Assembly: GCF_022549495.1 (NCBI RefSeq)
Contig: NZ_JAKZGD010000005.1
Coordinates: 62,001-126,000 of the forward strand
Reading direction: 5' to 3'
DNA: 64,000 bases
Origin: Acinetobacter sp. ANC 4805
Lineage (GTDB): Bacteria; Pseudomonadota; Gammaproteobacteria; Pseudomonadales; Moraxellaceae
Shown piece after piece: positions 40,001 to 51,331 of this stretch. Below the pieces are notes generated by a model. The model was not told where the DNA came from. It saw only the letters and a program-made list of their open reading frames with translations, and ran no database searches. Numbering within the stretch: position 1 is the stretch's first letter; each line of letters starts with the position of its first letter. The translations under genes and the position numbers were made by a program.

Positions 40001-41188
40001 GACTTGAAAGAAGAATACAAAATCTTTGAAGAAGCAGCACGTGAACGTATTGTTCGTTTGTTGAAAGGTCAAGAATCTAACGGTGGTGGTTCAACTAAAC
40101 GTGGCGATAAACTTTCTGAAGACGTATTGTCTGGTTTAGAGCTAGTTGATTTACTTGAAATCCAACCGACTGACGAAGCAATTGCAGAGCGTCTAACTCA
40201 AATTCAAGTCTTCTTGAAAGAGAAGAGCTACGAAATTGACGAGAAGTTTGCAGAGAAGAAACGTAAACTTTCTACGGGTGATGAATTAACAACGGGCGTA
40301 TTGAAAGTTGTTAAGGTTTACCTTGCAGTTAAACGTCGTATCCAGCCTGGTGATAAGATGGCGGGTCGTCACGGTAACAAGGGTGTTGTATCAAACATCT
40401 TACCTGTTGAAGACATGCCGCATGATGCGAATGGTGTACCAGTTGACATCGTATTGAACCCACTAGGTGTACCGTCACGTATGAACGTGGGTCAGATTCT
40501 TGAGACTCACTTAGGTATGGCGGCTAGAGGTCTTGGCGATAAAATCGAAAAAATGTTGAAAGAACAACGTACAGTAATTGAACTGCGTGAATTCTTAGAC
40601 AAGATTTATAACAAGGTCGGTGGTGAGCAGGAAGAGCTTGATAGCTTGACTGACGCGGAAATCTTGGCACTTTCAGGCAACTTACGTGCAGGTGTTCCAT
40701 TAGCAACGCCTGTATTTGATGGTGCAGAAGAAAGCCAAATCAAAGACTTACTTGAATTAGCAGACATTTCACGTACAGGTCAAACAGTATTGTTTGACGG
40801 ACGTACAGGTGAACAGTTTGATCGTCCTGTAACTGTAGGTTACATGTACATGCTCAAATTGAACCACTTGGTTGATGACAAGATGCATGCGCGTTCAACG
40901 GGTTCTTACTCACTTGTGACTCAACAGCCGCTTGGTGGTAAAGCACAATTCGGTGGTCAGCGTTTCGGTGAGATGGAAGTATGGGCACTTGAAGCATACG
41001 GTGCTGCATATACGCTCCAAGAAATGCTTACAGTGAAGTCGGATGACGTCGAAGGTCGTACACGCATCTATAAGAATATTGTAGATGGTAACCATTATAT
41101 GGATCCGGGTATGCCTGAATCGTTCAACGTATTGACCAAAGAGATCCGTTCTTTAGGTATCAACATTGAACTGAAAAATGGTGACTAA
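37100..41188 (+). CDS. rpoB: DNA-directed RNA polymerase subunit beta
   Basis: 1362 aa. Complete, with the rifampicin pocket [23 protein letters not shown] and [14 protein letters not shown] showing the sensitive-type residues at the usual Q513, D516, H526 and S531 sites. C-terminal [24 protein letters not shown] is present. The ATG follows GAGG. Confidence 0.99.
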   Translation: MAYSYTEKKRIRKNFGKLPHVMEAPYLLSIQVDSYRTFLQGGKTPKNREDIGLQAAFRSVFPIESYSGNAALEFVEYSLGKPEFDVRECILRGSTYAAPMRVKIRLIIKDRETKSIKDVREQEVYMGEMPLMTDNGTFVINGTERVIVSQLHRSPGVFFDHDKGKTHSSGKVLYSARIIPYRGSWLDFEFDAKDLVFVRIDRRRKLLATVILRALNYSNEQILNLFYEKVPVYLDMGSYQIDLVPDRLRGEMAQFDIADNDGKVIVEQGKRINARHVRQMEAANLAKLSVPDEYLYERITAEDITLKSGDVIPANTVLSHEIMVKLAEGGVKQFNILFTNDIDRGSFVADTLRADTTTGREEALVEIYKVMRPGEPPTKEAAENLFNNLFFSSERYDLSPVGRMKFNRRLGRPYEVGTDQKSREVEGILSHDDIIDVLRTLVEIRNGKGEVDDIDHLGNRRVRSVGEMTENQFRVGLVRVERAVKERLSQAETDNLSPQDLINAKPVAAAIKEFFGSSQLSQFMDQNNPLSEITHKRRVSALGPGGLTRERAGFEVRDVHQTHYGRVCPIETPEGPNIGLINSLSVYAKANDFGFLETPYRKVVDGRVTDEVEYLSAIEEVGTVIAQADSAVDKDGTLTEEMVSVRHQGDFVRMSPERVTHMDVSAQQVVSVAASLIPFLEHDDANRALMGSNMQRQAVPTLRADKPLVGTGMEANVARDSGVCVIADRGGAIEYVDASRIVIRVNEDEMIAGEAGVDIYNLIKYTRSNQNTCINQNVIVNLGDKVARGDILADGPSTDMGELALGQNMRVAFMTWNGYNYEDSILLSERVLQEDRLTSIHIQELSCVARDTKLGAEEITADIPNVGEAALSKLDESGIVYIGAEVTAGDILVGKVTPKGETQLTPEEKLLRAIFGEKAADVKDSSLRVPSGTKGTVIDVQVFTRDGLEKDERAQAIEKAQLDAYRKDLKEEYKIFEEAARERIVRLLKGQESNGGGSTKRGDKLSEDVLSGLELVDLLEIQPTDEAIAERLTQIQVFLKEKSYEIDEKFAEKKRKLSTGDELTTGVLKVVKVYLAVKRRIQPGDKMAGRHGNKGVVSNILPVEDMPHDANGVPVDIVLNPLGVPSRMNVGQILETHLGMAARGLGDKIEKMLKEQRTVIELREFLDKIYNKVGGEQEELDSLTDAEILALSGNLRAGVPLATPVFDGAEESQIKDLLELADISRTGQTVLFDGRTGEQFDRPVTVGYMYMLKLNHLVDDKMHARSTGSYSLVTQQPLGGKAQFGGQRFGEMEVWALEAYGAAYTLQEMLTVKSDDVEGRTRIYKNIVDGNHYMDPGMPESFNVLTKEIRSLGINIELKNGD

Positions 41189-41189
41189 G

Positions 41190-41266
41190 AAATCTCCCCC
41201 AACCCCTCTTTGAGAAAGAGGGGAGAAAGTCCCCCTTTACAAAGGGGGATTTAGGGGGATTTTTTA
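41190..41266. repeat. Dispersed palindromic repeat between rpoB and rpoC
   Basis: AATCTCCCCCAACCCCTCTTT, a complementary AAAGAGGGG, then AGTCCCCCTTTACAAAGGGGG and TTAGGGGGATTTTTT. Two nested palindromes flanked by a third C-run/G-run pair. Same family as the copies near dksA, in the MITE and before argH; this is the most complete copy. It starts 1 nt after the rpoB stop. Confidence 0.8.
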
Positions 41267-41344
41267 AGATTCCCAAATTTCAGTAAAAACAATATTTGTG
41301 ACCCAGTCGGGTGAGCGTAGCTCCCCGACACACGGAGAAAAAAA

Positions 41345-44300
41345 TTGAAAGACTTGCTCGATATCATGCGTAAGAAAACGGATTCAGAAGGTCATGCGCC
41401 TGTTGAATTTGACCGTATCCGTATTGGTCTTGCGTCACCAGAGATGATTAAGTCATGGTCTCACGGTGAAGTTAAAAAGCCTGAAACCATTAACTATCGT
41501 ACGTTTAAACCTGAACGCGACGGTTTGTTCTGTGCCAAAATTTTTGGTCCAGTAAAAGATTATGAATGCTTGTGTGGTAAATACAAGCGTATGAAATATA
41601 AAGGCGTCATTTGTGAAAAATGTGGCGTTGAAGTAACTACTGCAAAAGTTCGTCGTGAGCGTATGGGTCATATTGACCTTGCATCTCCAGTTGCACATAT
41701 TTGGTTCTTGAAATCATTACCAAGCCGTATCGGTTTACTTCTAGATATGACATTACGTGATATCGAGCGCGTATTGTATTTCGAATCTTATGTTGTTACT
41801 GATCCTGGTATGACTCCGTTTGAAAAGTACCAACTTTTAACAGACGAAGAATACTACAATGCACTTGAAGAACACGGTGATGAATTCACTGCGAAAATGG
41901 GTGCAGAGGCGATTCAAGATTTATTGAAAGATATTGATCTTGAAGCTGAGATTGCGCGTTTACGTGAAGAAATTCCACAAACAACCTCTGAGACGAAACT
42001 TAAAAAAGCGTCTAAGCGTTTGAAATTGATGGAAGCATTCAAAGACTCGAACAATAAGCCTGAATGGATGGTGATGAATGTACTGCCAGTACTTCCACCA
42101 GACTTACGTCCGCTTGTACCACTTGAAGGTGGTCGTTTCGCGACTTCAGACTTGAACGATTTATATCGTCGTGTGATTAACCGTAACAACCGTTTGAAGC
42201 GTCTTCTTGACCTTGCTGCACCAGACATCATCGTACGTAACGAAAAACGTATGTTACAAGAGTCTGTAGATGCATTGCTTGATAACGGTCGTCGTGGTCG
42301 TGCGATTACAGGTTCGAACAAACGTCCATTAAAATCTTTGGCAGATATGATCAAAGGTAAACAAGGTCGTTTCCGTCAAAACTTGTTAGGTAAGCGTGTT
42401 GACTATTCGGGTCGTTCGGTAATTACCGTTGGTCCTACTTTACGTCTTCACCAATGTGGTCTTCCGAAGAAGATGGCACTTGAATTATTCAAGCCATTCA
42501 TTTTCGCGAAATTACAAGCATCTGGCCAAGCAACAACCATTAAAGCTGCGAAGAAAATGGTTGAGCGCGAGACGCCGGAAGTTTGGGACGTTCTTGCTTC
42601 TGTAATTCGTCAACATCCAGTGATGTTGAACCGTGCGCCAACACTTCACCGTCTAGGTCTTCAAGCATTTGAACCTATTCTGATCGAAGGTAAGGCAATC
42701 CGTCTTCACCCACTCGTATGTGCTGCATTTAACGCCGACTTCGATGGTGACCAAATGGCGGTACACGTTCCATTGACATTGGAAGCACAGCTTGAAGCGC
42801 GTGCGTTGATGATGTCGACGAACAACATCTTGTCACCTGCAAACGGTGAACCAATTATCGTTCCTTCTCAAGACGTTGTCTTGGGTCTTTACTACATCAC
42901 GCGTGATGCGGTAAATGCCAAAGGTGAGGGTATGGTGTTTGCAGACACTCACGAAGTTAACCGTGCGTTGGCAACGGGTAAAGTTGCGATTCATGCACGC
43001 GTAAAAGTACGTGTACACCAAACTGTAATTGATGAAAATGGTAACCGCGAAAAGCAAACCATTATTGTTGATACAACGCCGGGTCGCTGCTTGTTGTGGG
43101 AAGTGGTTCCACAAGGTCTAAGCTTTGACATGATCAACCTTGAGATGACCAAGAAAAACATCTCTAAGTTAATCAACTCTTGCTACCGTAAACTTGGTTT
43201 GAAAGATACAGTGATCTTCGCTGACCAATTGATGTATTTGGGCTTCCGTCAAGCGACGCGTTCAGGTGTATCTGTTGGTATGGAAGACATGTTGATTCCA
43301 CCAACCAAGCATACGATTATCGATAAAGCTGAAACAGAAGTTCGTGAAATTGAACAGCAGTTTGAGCAAGGTTTCGTAACGGCTGGTGAGCGTTATAACA
43401 AAGTTGTCGATATCTGGGCGCGTACCAACGACCAAGTCGCGAAAGCGATGATGGATAACTTGTCTTACACACTTGTGAAAAACAAACAAGGTGAAGATGA
43501 GAAACAGAAATCATTCAACTCGATTTATATGATGTCTGACTCGGGTGCCCGTGGTAGTGCGGCGCAGATCCGTCAGCTTGCTGGTATGCGTGGTTTGATG
43601 GCGAAGCCGGACGGCTCGATCATTGAGACACCAATTAAAGCAAACTTCCGTGAGGGTTTGACGGTACTTCAGTACTTTATCTCGACACATGGTGCGCGTA
43701 AAGGTTTGGCTGATACCGCATTGAAAACTGCGAACTCTGGTTACTTGACACGTCGTCTTGTAGACGTAGCACAAGATTTAGTTATTACTGAATCTGACTG
43801 TGGTACGGCTGGTGGTTTAGTCATGACACCATTCATTCAAGGTGGTGACGTGATCGAGCCATTACGCGACCGCGTATTAGGTCGTGTAACTGCTGAAGAT
43901 GTACGTCGTGCATCTGATGATGAAGTTGTACTTCCTCGTGGTACATTAATTGACGAGAAAATTGCTGCTCAGCTTGAAGAAGCGGGTGTCGATGAAGTTA
44001 AAGTACGTTCAGTTATCGCTTGTGAATCTACCTTCGGTGTATGTGCTCGTTGTTATGGTCGTGACCTTGCACGTGGTCACTTGGTGAACCCAGGTGAATC
44101 AGTTGGCGTAATGGCTGCACAATCAATCGGTGAGCCAGGTACACAGTTAACGATGCGTACGTTCCACGTGGGTGGTGCTGCGAGCCGAACTTCTGCTGCA
44201 AACAGTGTTCAAGTCCGTAATAAAGGTACTGTACGTTTCCACAACGTGAAAACTGTACAACATGCCAAAGGTCACTTAGTGTCAGTTTCACGTTCAGGTG

Positions 44301-45538
44301 AAATTGGTATTGCGGATGATTTAGGTCGTGAGCGCGAGCGCTATAAACTTCCTTACGGTGCAAGCATCTTGTTGAAAGATGGTGAAGCTGTAGAAGCTGG
44401 TGGTATTGTAGCAACTTGGGATCCACATACCCATCCACTTGTTACCGAAGTTGCAGGTAAAGCACGTTTCAGCCAAATTGCTGATGGTGTAACTGCAACC
44501 TCTAAAACAGATGATGCAACAGGTATGACCACTGTTGAAATCTTACCTGTAACAGCTCGTCCTGCTTCTGGTAAAGATTTACGTCCTGCAATTGTGTTGG
44601 ATACAACAGATGGTGGCGAACAATTCTACTTCTTACCACAAAACACGATTGTAACCGTTCGTGATGGCGCTACGATTGGTGTGGGTGATGTACTTGGTCG
44701 TGTACCACAAGAAACTTCACGTACCCGTGATATTACCGGTGGTCTTCCACGCGTAGCGGATTTATTTGAAGCACGTAAACCAAAAGAACACGCGATTCTT
44801 GCAGAAGTATCAGGTGTTGTAAGCTTTGGTAAAGAGACTAAAGGTAAGAACCGTTTAGTGATTAGCCCTGATGATGGTTCTGAGATCTACGAAGAATTGA
44901 TTCCAAAATGGCGTACCATTAACGTGTTCGAAGGTGAGCATGTGAACCGTGGTGAAACCATTTCTGATGGTCCACAAAACCCACATGACATCTTGCGTTT
45001 GAAAGGTGAAGTGGCATTAACCAACTACATCGTGAACGAAGTTCAAGACGTTTACCGTCTCCAAGGTGTAAAAATCAACGATAAGCACATTGAAGTTGTT
45101 GTACGTCAAATGTTGCGTAAAGTTGATATCACTGATGGCGGTGATACAAGCTTCATCAAAGGCGAGCAAGTGGATTACATCCGCGTTGTTCAAGAGAACC
45201 AAGCTGTCTTGGCTCAGAACAAGTTCCCAGCGAAGTTTGAACGTCAATTGATGGGTATCACCAAAGCGTCGCTTTCTACTGATTCATTCATCTCTGCTGC
45301 ATCGTTCCAGGAAACAACACGTGTGTTAACTGAAGCGGCTGTAACAGGTAAAGAAGATGATTTACGTGGCTTGAAAGAAAACGTTGTTGTAGGTCGTTTG
45401 ATCCCAGCAGGTACGGGTCTTGCGTATCATTTAGAACGTCGTCGTCAAGAATCTGAAGCTGCTGAATTTGAACTTCACAATGATTTCAGTGAAGTTGATC
45501 AAGCATTTAGTCAAGCATTAAACTCAGATCAGTTCTAA
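41345..45538 (+). CDS. rpoC: DNA-directed RNA polymerase subunit beta'
   Basis: 1397 aa. Zinc-binding CLCGKYKR and CEKCGVEV at the N-terminus, active-site [12 protein letters not shown], bridge helix and trigger loop ([19 protein letters not shown]) and the second zinc site ([15 protein letters not shown]). The start is TTG at 41345 with GGAG 8 nt upstream. Confidence 0.99.
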   Translation: MKDLLDIMRKKTDSEGHAPVEFDRIRIGLASPEMIKSWSHGEVKKPETINYRTFKPERDGLFCAKIFGPVKDYECLCGKYKRMKYKGVICEKCGVEVTTAKVRRERMGHIDLASPVAHIWFLKSLPSRIGLLLDMTLRDIERVLYFESYVVTDPGMTPFEKYQLLTDEEYYNALEEHGDEFTAKMGAEAIQDLLKDIDLEAEIARLREEIPQTTSETKLKKASKRLKLMEAFKDSNNKPEWMVMNVLPVLPPDLRPLVPLEGGRFATSDLNDLYRRVINRNNRLKRLLDLAAPDIIVRNEKRMLQESVDALLDNGRRGRAITGSNKRPLKSLADMIKGKQGRFRQNLLGKRVDYSGRSVITVGPTLRLHQCGLPKKMALELFKPFIFAKLQASGQATTIKAAKKMVERETPEVWDVLASVIRQHPVMLNRAPTLHRLGLQAFEPILIEGKAIRLHPLVCAAFNADFDGDQMAVHVPLTLEAQLEARALMMSTNNILSPANGEPIIVPSQDVVLGLYYITRDAVNAKGEGMVFADTHEVNRALATGKVAIHARVKVRVHQTVIDENGNREKQTIIVDTTPGRCLLWEVVPQGLSFDMINLEMTKKNISKLINSCYRKLGLKDTVIFADQLMYLGFRQATRSGVSVGMEDMLIPPTKHTIIDKAETEVREIEQQFEQGFVTAGERYNKVVDIWARTNDQVAKAMMDNLSYTLVKNKQGEDEKQKSFNSIYMMSDSGARGSAAQIRQLAGMRGLMAKPDGSIIETPIKANFREGLTVLQYFISTHGARKGLADTALKTANSGYLTRRLVDVAQDLVITESDCGTAGGLVMTPFIQGGDVIEPLRDRVLGRVTAEDVRRASDDEVVLPRGTLIDEKIAAQLEEAGVDEVKVRSVIACESTFGVCARCYGRDLARGHLVNPGESVGVMAAQSIGEPGTQLTMRTFHVGGAASRTSAANSVQVRNKGTVRFHNVKTVQHAKGHLVSVSRSGEIGIADDLGRERERYKLPYGASILLKDGEAVEAGGIVATWDPHTHPLVTEVAGKARFSQIADGVTATSKTDDATGMTTVEILPVTARPASGKDLRPAIVLDTTDGGEQFYFLPQNTIVTVRDGATIGVGDVLGRVPQETSRTRDITGGLPRVADLFEARKPKEHAILAEVSGVVSFGKETKGKNRLVISPDDGSEIYEELIPKWRTINVFEGEHVNRGETISDGPQNPHDILRLKGEVALTNYIVNEVQDVYRLQGVKINDKHIEVVVRQMLRKVDITDGGDTSFIKGEQVDYIRVVQENQAVLAQNKFPAKFERQLMGITKASLSTDSFISAASFQETTRVLTEAAVTGKEDDLRGLKENVVVGRLIPAGTGLAYHLERRRQESEAAEFELHNDFSEVDQAFSQALNSDQF

Positions 45539-45554
45539 ATTTGAAATGATTGAG

Positions 45555-45580
45555 AAAGGCACCTTAGGGTGCCTTTCTTA
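45555..45580 (+). terminator. Terminator after rpoC
   Basis: AAGGCACC/GGTGCCTT with TTA loop and TTCTT; ends the rpl-rpo operon. Confidence 0.85.
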
Positions 45581-45653
45581 TGTTTAAAAATTGCAATTTC
45601 ACAGCATGACTGCTGTAAAAGTGATTCGCTTTTTAACACGCACATAACATCAA

Positions 45654-46508
45654 TTAATGAGTTTGTATAAATTGATTCACAGCCTCGGTATATTCATTAT
45701 TTTTTCCTAAAGACCGATTTATTTCAATATGTGAAAGTGGAAGTGCCAATAGCTGTGCTTGGGTGCCGAGTCTTTGCGCTTGTTGAACAAACTGTTGAGC
45801 CTGTATACAGGGCTGATCAGGGCGAGTTGTTGAACAAATAGCAAGGAAATTAGGTAAAGCTTGATGTAGTTGCAACGTAGGCGATAGTGCTTTCCAATTT
45901 GAGGGTTGATTGCCAAAGGCTTGATCATAAAACCGAGCATGTCGAGCTTGCATAATCTTTTCGATATCATAAGCAGCACTATCTAAAGCAATGGTGGTAC
46001 GCCAAGCTTGCGGTTGTGATGTTAACCAAGCAGGACGTGTGCTGAGTAGGCTAACTAAATGTGCGCCAGCCGAATGACCCATCAAAACAAGTTGTTTAGG
46101 GTCAGCATGCCAATCAGATGCGTGGTTTTGAATATAAATTAATGCTGTTGCGACATCTTGAGCTTGTTGTTGTACTGTTGCATTAGGAAGTAATCGATAA
46201 TTGATAGAAATAAATATCCAGCCTCGTTTGCCCCAATACTCCACTTTATTTTTGACTACTGTAGTATTATTTTTATCACCTATACTCCAAGCACCGCCAT
46301 GTACCATAACGATTAATGGTGCTGGTTGTTTTTCTGCTAGAGGTTTAGACGGAAAGTAGATATCCATTATTTGTTCAGGATGATGACCATAAGCAACATT
46401 TTTCAATGAGTTCATTTTGGCTGCTGTTTGGATATTGAACAAATTTGCATGTGTTGATGGATTGAGGCTGAGTAATATCAGCATCGAGAGAACAACAAAT
46501 ATTTTCAT
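45654..46508 (-). CDS. Secreted alpha/beta hydrolase (esterase/lipase-like)
   Basis: 284 aa. Cleavable signal peptide (KIFVVLSMLILLSLNPSTHA). The oxyanion motif HGGAWSIGD and the nucleophile elbow GHSAGAHL place it in the BD-FAE/hormone-sensitive-lipase-like group of carboxylesterases. The Asp and His of the triad lie in the C-terminal part (SHIEINRSL contains the probable His). Substrate unknown. Stands alone, convergent with rpoC. Confidence 0.82.
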   Translation of the reverse strand: MKIFVVLSMLILLSLNPSTHANLFNIQTAAKMNSLKNVAYGHHPEQIMDIYFPSKPLAEKQPAPLIVMVHGGAWSIGDKNNTTVVKNKVEYWGKRGWIFISINYRLLPNATVQQQAQDVATALIYIQNHASDWHADPKQLVLMGHSAGAHLVSLLSTRPAWLTSQPQAWRTTIALDSAAYDIEKIMQARHARFYDQAFGNQPSNWKALSPTLQLHQALPNFLAICSTTRPDQPCIQAQQFVQQAQRLGTQAQLLALPLSHIEINRSLGKNNEYTEAVNQFIQTH

Positions 46509-46757
46509 TCTTTTTACCCTTCAAATGTGAATGCTACAGCGAGTTCAGGATTCTTTCTGCCATGATTGTTGGATTAAAGGCTTTAACTTATTCTCTAAGG
46601 TTGACGTCAAACTAGCAAGGTGACCATTTAGAGGTCAAATGATTTTTTAGTCTGTTAGCGGTTATTACAAAAAGCAAAGAATGCACCCAGAGCAATTACA
46701 TAATCTGACCATTTGGGGTAAAAAATAAGATTATGCTTTTCAATAGAAGGTATAAAA

Positions 46758-47129
46758 GTGAGTATGGTCATGAAAAAAACAATCGGTTTAGTATCGACGC
46801 TATTGTTATCAGCGGTGATGTTTACAGGCTGTCAGAATATGAGTGCATCGGATCAACGTATTGGTGCAGCAGCACTTGGCGGTGCTGTGGGCGGTGGTTT
46901 AGGTAATCATGTCGGCGGTGGTTTAGGTGCAGGTGTTGGTGCGGCAGCGGGTGCAGGTGTTGGTGCTAATGCTAAAGGTGGTAATAGCAATTCAACTACA
47001 AGTAGTGCAGTGGGTGCGGGCATTGGTTCAGTCGTCGGTAAGGCAATTTTTGGTGGTGATACTGGTGCGGCGATTGGTGGTGCAATTGGAGGAGGGGCAG
47101 GCGCAGCAATCCAAGAGAAGAAAAGATAA
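46758..47129 (+). CDS. Glycine-zipper lipoprotein
   Basis: 123 aa. Signal with lipobox MFTGCQN, then Gly/Ala repeats (GAAALGGAVGGGLGNHVGGG, GAGIGSVVGKAIFGG, GAAIGGAIGGGAGAA) that form glycine-zipper transmembrane hairpins, as in 17-kDa surface-antigen/SlyB-like outer-membrane lipoproteins. Starts could be GTG 46758 (GAAGG at good spacing) or ATG 46770. Confidence 0.8.
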   Translation: MSMVMKKTIGLVSTLLLSAVMFTGCQNMSASDQRIGAAALGGAVGGGLGNHVGGGLGAGVGAAAGAGVGANAKGGNSNSTTSSAVGAGIGSVVGKAIFGGDTGAAIGGAIGGGAGAAIQEKKR

Positions 47130-47152
47130 TTTCTTATCCGCTGAATCTAAAG

Positions 47153-47178
47153 TGCCTGCTCTTGTTGCAGGCATTTCT
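47153..47178 (+). terminator. Probable terminator after the glycine-zipper gene
   Basis: TGCCTGC/GCAGGCA stem with a short loop, then TTTCT; weak T stretch. Confidence 0.5.
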
Positions 47179-47194
47179 AGTTGAGTCAAATGAG

Positions 47195-47701
47195 TTAAGA
47201 GGTTGCTTTGGATTTTTTACGGCGGATATATAAAACTTTTTCAACTTCAGCAATTCGATTGCCTGTTTCATCTACAATGTTGAGCGTGTAGTGACGTAAA
47301 ATCGGTTCATGGTTTTCAGCTAACTGTTTAATTTCAATAATTTCCTTCGCACTGAGTTTAATATCGGCATAGACTGTACTACGACCAGGTGATAGAAAGT
47401 TAATCGAGGCACTTTTGTCCCAAACAATATACTTATGACCTAAATGATGCATCAAAATCAGCATATAAAAAGGATCAACCATAGAATATAGGCTGCCGCC
47501 AAAGTGTGTTCCGACAATATTGCGGTTTTTTCTCGTGAGTGGCATTTTAATTCGGATGAAATAATTGTCCAGATCAATGGTTTCGATCGCGATTCCTGCA
47601 CCACGATAAGGAGAATAGTGGTTGATCATAAATTTAGAAACGGCAGGAATGGTTCGAATTTTTCTTAAAAAGTCTTTCATGGTCAATTTTTTTTCTGACA
47701 A
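47195..47701 (-). CDS. DUF4442 hot-dog protein (thioesterase-like)
   Basis: 168 aa. It has the DUF4442 pattern: MPLTRKNRNIVGTHFGGSLYSM in place of the usual hot-dog helix, then MLILMHHLGHKYIVWDKSASINFLSPGRSTV. Likely binds or hydrolyses acyl-CoA; the catalytic residue is not evident. Divergent from the hydrolase downstream on the other strand. Confidence 0.78.
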   Translation of the reverse strand: MSEKKLTMKDFLRKIRTIPAVSKFMINHYSPYRGAGIAIETIDLDNYFIRIKMPLTRKNRNIVGTHFGGSLYSMVDPFYMLILMHHLGHKYIVWDKSASINFLSPGRSTVYADIKLSAKEIIEIKQLAENHEPILRHYTLNIVDETGNRIAEVEKVLYIRRKKSKATS

Positions 47702-47798
47702 CTCTATTCATACTCCATAAGTATCATTTTTATTGTATCGCTGGCAATGGTTGTTTTTTGACTGATCATGCCGTTTGAAAACAAAATGGGAAAGAATT

Positions 47799-48674
47799 AT
47801 GCAAGCACAAGTAAAAACAGTGACCACATCTGATCAACACACACTTTGTGTAAAAACATGGGGCGATGAAAAGAAAATACCTCTAGTTTTGGTACATGGT
47901 TATCCAGATAATCAGGAAGTATGGGAACCGATTATTGAGCAATTGGTCGATGACTATTATGTTGTGACGTATGATGTTCGTGGTGCAGGCTTATCTTCGA
48001 TTCCAAAGCGTATTAAAGATTATCGTTTGCCGCGTTTGTCTTTAGATTTACAAGAAGTGGTTGATCAAGTTCTACCAAACCGTAATTTCCATATGGCGGC
48101 ACATGATTGGGGTTCTTTACAGTCTTGGGAATCTGCGACTGAGCCAAAATTAAAAGGTCGTTTATTGTCTTATACGACGATTTCAGGCCCATGTTTAGAC
48201 CATGCATCTCTGTATTTACGTGAAAAATTTAAATCTGCACCAAGCAATGTACTAAAAATGCTGACCAAATCTTGGTATATAGGCGCATTCCATTTACCTT
48301 TAGTTGCACCAACTGTTTGGACGTTCTTTAGCCCAGAGAAATGGGGCAAGATTTTAAGTGGTTTAGAAAAGAAACAGAATTTGCCATTGAATGCCAATAT
48401 TGTTGCAGATGGTAAATATGGCATTAATTTGTACCGTGCGAATTTTATTCCGTCTTTGATGCAACCACGCCAACGTTATGCACAATGTCCTGTTCAAGCG
48501 ATCGTATTGAAACGAGATGCTTTTGTAAGCCCTGAGTACGTGACTGAATCAATGCCAAAATGGGTCGAGAATTTTGAGTATGTAGAGCTAGATGCAAATC
48601 ATTGGGCGGTGTTAAGTCAACCAACTAAAATTGCTGAACTGATCCGTCAATTTGTACAACGTCAGACTGTTTAA
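47799..48674 (+). CDS. Alpha/beta hydrolase, epoxide-hydrolase-like
   Basis: 291 aa. HGYPDNQEVW oxyanion motif and elbow MAAHDWGSLQSW, where Asp takes the nucleophile place, as in epoxide hydrolases and haloalkane dehalogenases. A conserved His lies in ANHWAVL near the end. The ATG at 47799 is used; a TTG at 47775 is in frame. Substrate unknown; it may be lipid- or xenobiotic-related. Confidence 0.82.
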   Translation: MQAQVKTVTTSDQHTLCVKTWGDEKKIPLVLVHGYPDNQEVWEPIIEQLVDDYYVVTYDVRGAGLSSIPKRIKDYRLPRLSLDLQEVVDQVLPNRNFHMAAHDWGSLQSWESATEPKLKGRLLSYTTISGPCLDHASLYLREKFKSAPSNVLKMLTKSWYIGAFHLPLVAPTVWTFFSPEKWGKILSGLEKKQNLPLNANIVADGKYGINLYRANFIPSLMQPRQRYAQCPVQAIVLKRDAFVSPEYVTESMPKWVENFEYVELDANHWAVLSQPTKIAELIRQFVQRQTV

Positions 48675-48795
48675 TGGTTTAGCGGATTAATCAGAATAAA
48701 AATCACATAAGATAGATCGCAATTCGGCGGTATTTTCAGCTAGATTTTAATGAATCTGCTAGAATATCGCCTTTTCTTTGCTCCTAAATTTTTTC

Positions 48796-50217
48796 ATGAA
48801 TGCTGTCGTAATTGCGATTGCCGTGATGTTCATTTTGTCATTGGCACGAGTTTCTGTTGTTCTCACTTTGGTGATTTCAGCCATTATTGGTGGTTTAGTT
48901 GCAGGACTGAGCCTTTCTCAAACTGTGGAAGCCTTTAATGCGGGCTTAGGGGATGGTGCTGAAGTTGCTTTAGCCTATGCTGTTTTGGGTGCTTTTGCTC
49001 TGGCACTTTCCAAGTCAGGTTTACCTGACTTGCTTGCCCATAAACTGATTGGTTTATTGGGCATGGAAGCAAGTAAAAACCAAGAAAAAAAGGTGAAGTA
49101 TCTTTTATTAACGATTTTACTGATTGCTGCGATTTTCTCTCAAAACTTAATCCCTGTGCATATTGCTTTTATTCCAGTGCTTGTTCCGCCTTTATTGAAA
49201 GTAATGAATCATTTAAAGCTAGATCGACGTGCGGCAGCCTGTGTGCTGACTTTGGGTTTAGTCGGAACGTATATTTTTCTTCCAGTTGGCTTTGGTGCTA
49301 TTTTCCTTGAACAAATTTTGATGGGAAATATCAACAAAATTGGTGCTGCATATGGACTGCATGTTGAGCGGGGGATGATGCCAATCGGAATGGCGATTCC
49401 AGTTTTAGGCATGGTGATTGGTACCTTGGTTGCCGTATTCATTAGCTATCGTAAGCCTCGTGAATACGTTGATCGCTCAATTTCACCCGTCACCACTATT
49501 GATTTGGATAAGCCACTGAGGGCAACAACACAAGCAGAATATGATTTAAAAGCGGATGCTGAGGAATTAAAGCATGAAGCTGAAAATGTCCCTTATATTT
49601 CTAAAAAAACCATGTTTATGGCTTTGCTTGCGATCGGTTTAACCTTAGTTGCACAGTTATATTCAGGCTCGATGATTTTGGGTGGACTTGTTGGTTTTGC
49701 GGTGTTGTCTACATCTGGTATCTTTAAATGGCAAGAGGCAGATGATGTCTTTGTGCAAGGGATGCGCATGATGGCTTTGGTTGGTTTCATTATGATTTCT
49801 GCGGCAGGGTTTGCTTCAGTAATGACCCATACGGGTGATATTACTCATTTGGTGAATGGTGTCGTACATATCATTGGTGATAATCATGCACTTGCTGCAT
49901 TTCTGATGCTGTTTATTGGTTTATTTGTCACGATTGGTATTGGTTCTTCATTCTCAAGTGTGCCTGTACTTGCGGTGATTTATGTTCCTTTATGTGTACA
50001 ATTTGGGTTCTCACCTTTGGCAACAATCGCATTGATTGGGACGGCTGCTGCATTAGGTGATGCAGGTTCACCTGCTTCGGATTCAACTTTGGGGCCTACA
50101 GCAGGTTTAGGTGTGGATGGTCAACATGATCACATTTGGGATACGGTTGTGCCAACATTCTTACATTTTAATATTCCTCTGCTTATTTTTGGCTGGATTG
50201 CAGCAATGGTTTTATAA
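48796..50217 (+). CDS. Na+/H+ antiporter, NhaC-like family
   Basis: 473 aa with about 12 membrane helices. Features include LLTILLIAAIFSQNLIPVHIAFIPVLVP, a central charged cytosolic loop (residues about 230-275) and the late GIGSSFSSVPVLAVIYVPL and GTAAALGDAGSPASDSTLGPTAGL blocks that recur in this antiporter family. The ATG at 48796 lacks a clear ribosome site; a TTG at 48778 is open. Confidence 0.8.
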   Translation: MNAVVIAIAVMFILSLARVSVVLTLVISAIIGGLVAGLSLSQTVEAFNAGLGDGAEVALAYAVLGAFALALSKSGLPDLLAHKLIGLLGMEASKNQEKKVKYLLLTILLIAAIFSQNLIPVHIAFIPVLVPPLLKVMNHLKLDRRAAACVLTLGLVGTYIFLPVGFGAIFLEQILMGNINKIGAAYGLHVERGMMPIGMAIPVLGMVIGTLVAVFISYRKPREYVDRSISPVTTIDLDKPLRATTQAEYDLKADAEELKHEAENVPYISKKTMFMALLAIGLTLVAQLYSGSMILGGLVGFAVLSTSGIFKWQEADDVFVQGMRMMALVGFIMISAAGFASVMTHTGDITHLVNGVVHIIGDNHALAAFLMLFIGLFVTIGIGSSFSSVPVLAVIYVPLCVQFGFSPLATIALIGTAAALGDAGSPASDSTLGPTAGLGVDGQHDHIWDTVVPTFLHFNIPLLIFGWIAAMVL

Positions 50218-50222
50218 TATTG

Positions 50223-50250
50223 ATGGCTCTATATGAGCCATTTTTATTTT
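50223..50250 (+). terminator. Terminator after the antiporter
   Basis: ATGGCTC/GAGCCAT stem, ATAT loop, then TTTTTATTTTTT. Confidence 0.8.
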
Positions 50251-50612
50251 TTGTAAAAAATATCAATAAATGACAATTTTTGTCTATTTTTTAATCTTTA
50301 TTTATAATATATTTTTAGTATTAATTTTAGGTGGTTATATTTTTAAATTAATCTAAATTTAATTTTTTTAAAAACTTCATCTTATTCTAATAATAATTTA
50401 TCTTGATAAAAATGCTAGGTTTTATAGTGGTTTAAGTCGATTGAATTGGTCTGAATTATTAATTATTACATATTTTAACAAATATATTTTTTTATTATTC
50501 AATATATTACAAAATCAATCAAAAAGGTTGGAATTAATATGTATTGCATAATGTAAAAACCCATGCTTATTATGTTGGACAAGAACATAATTTTCTAAAA
50601 GAGGTTGTTTAA
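50251..50612 (+). other. AT-rich region upstream of the OmpW-like gene
   Basis: About 360 nt, strongly AT-rich, no ORF. It ends in an 8-bp perfect inverted repeat ATTATGTT/AACATAAT (50569-50591, 7-nt loop) some 20 nt before the gene start, which may be an operator or leader hairpin. No repeat of the dispersed family. Confidence 0.45.
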
Positions 50613-51197
50613 ATGTTAAAGAAAGTATTAGTTGTTGCATTGTTGGGGTTATCATCAACTGCATTTGCAGGTGGTTTCCAAGTCAAGGTCGGTGCCAGTG
50701 CTATTGCACCATCAGCAGATACAACAGTAGCGCCTGGTGCTATAGTCAAAGGCGATAATGAAATTGCATTCACACCTTCAGTAGAATATTTTTTTGGTGA
50801 TACACCATTTTCAGCTGAAATCTTACTTGCTAACCCAATCAACCACGATGTCTTATTGAATGGTGATAAAGTCGCGAGTGTTCGTCAATTGCCACCAACA
50901 ATTACAGCAAAATATAACTTTAAAAACTCAACTCGTTTTACTCCATATGTTGGGGTGGGTGGTACAGCCTTTATCGCATGGCATGAAAAAGGTCTTGCTG
51001 ATGATGTGAAAAATACTTACGGTTTTGCAGGGCAGCTTGGTTTTAATTTCCAACCAGCTGATGCAACAAACTGGGGTGTTTATATGGATGTGCGTTATGC
51101 AGATCTTAGCCCTGAAGTTAAATTAACCAATGGTACTAAATTTGATTTAGACCTTAATCCGATCGTTTATACCTTGGGTTATAGCTATAAATTCTAA
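50613..51197 (+). CDS. OmpW-family outer-membrane protein
   Basis: 194 aa. Signal peptide to AFAGG, then an eight-strand small barrel pattern with FTPSVEYFFGDTPFSAEILLA, TRFTPYVGVGGTAFIAW and the closing LDLNPIVYTLGYSYKF with a C-terminal Phe. OmpW forms a hydrophobic channel; in Acinetobacter it is linked to iron and antibiotic response. GAGG precedes the ATG. Confidence 0.85.
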   Translation: MLKKVLVVALLGLSSTAFAGGFQVKVGASAIAPSADTTVAPGAIVKGDNEIAFTPSVEYFFGDTPFSAEILLANPINHDVLLNGDKVASVRQLPPTITAKYNFKNSTRFTPYVGVGGTAFIAWHEKGLADDVKNTYGFAGQLGFNFQPADATNWGVYMDVRYADLSPEVKLTNGTKFDLDLNPIVYTLGYSYKF

Positions 51198-51215
51198 GTT
51201 CGCGTAAGGTTAAAA

Positions 51216-51246
51216 GAACCTCACCTTGTGTGAGGTTTTTTATTTT
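51216..51246 (+). terminator. Terminator after the OmpW-like gene
   Basis: AACCTCAC/GTGAGGTT with a CTTGT loop and TTTTTT. Confidence 0.85.
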
Positions 51247-51331
51247 TGCAATTTCAATATAAAACCGATACAGGCTTCAACACTTGAGTTTTGTATGCTG
51301 AGACATAAGCTTCAATAAAAGTGAATGATCC

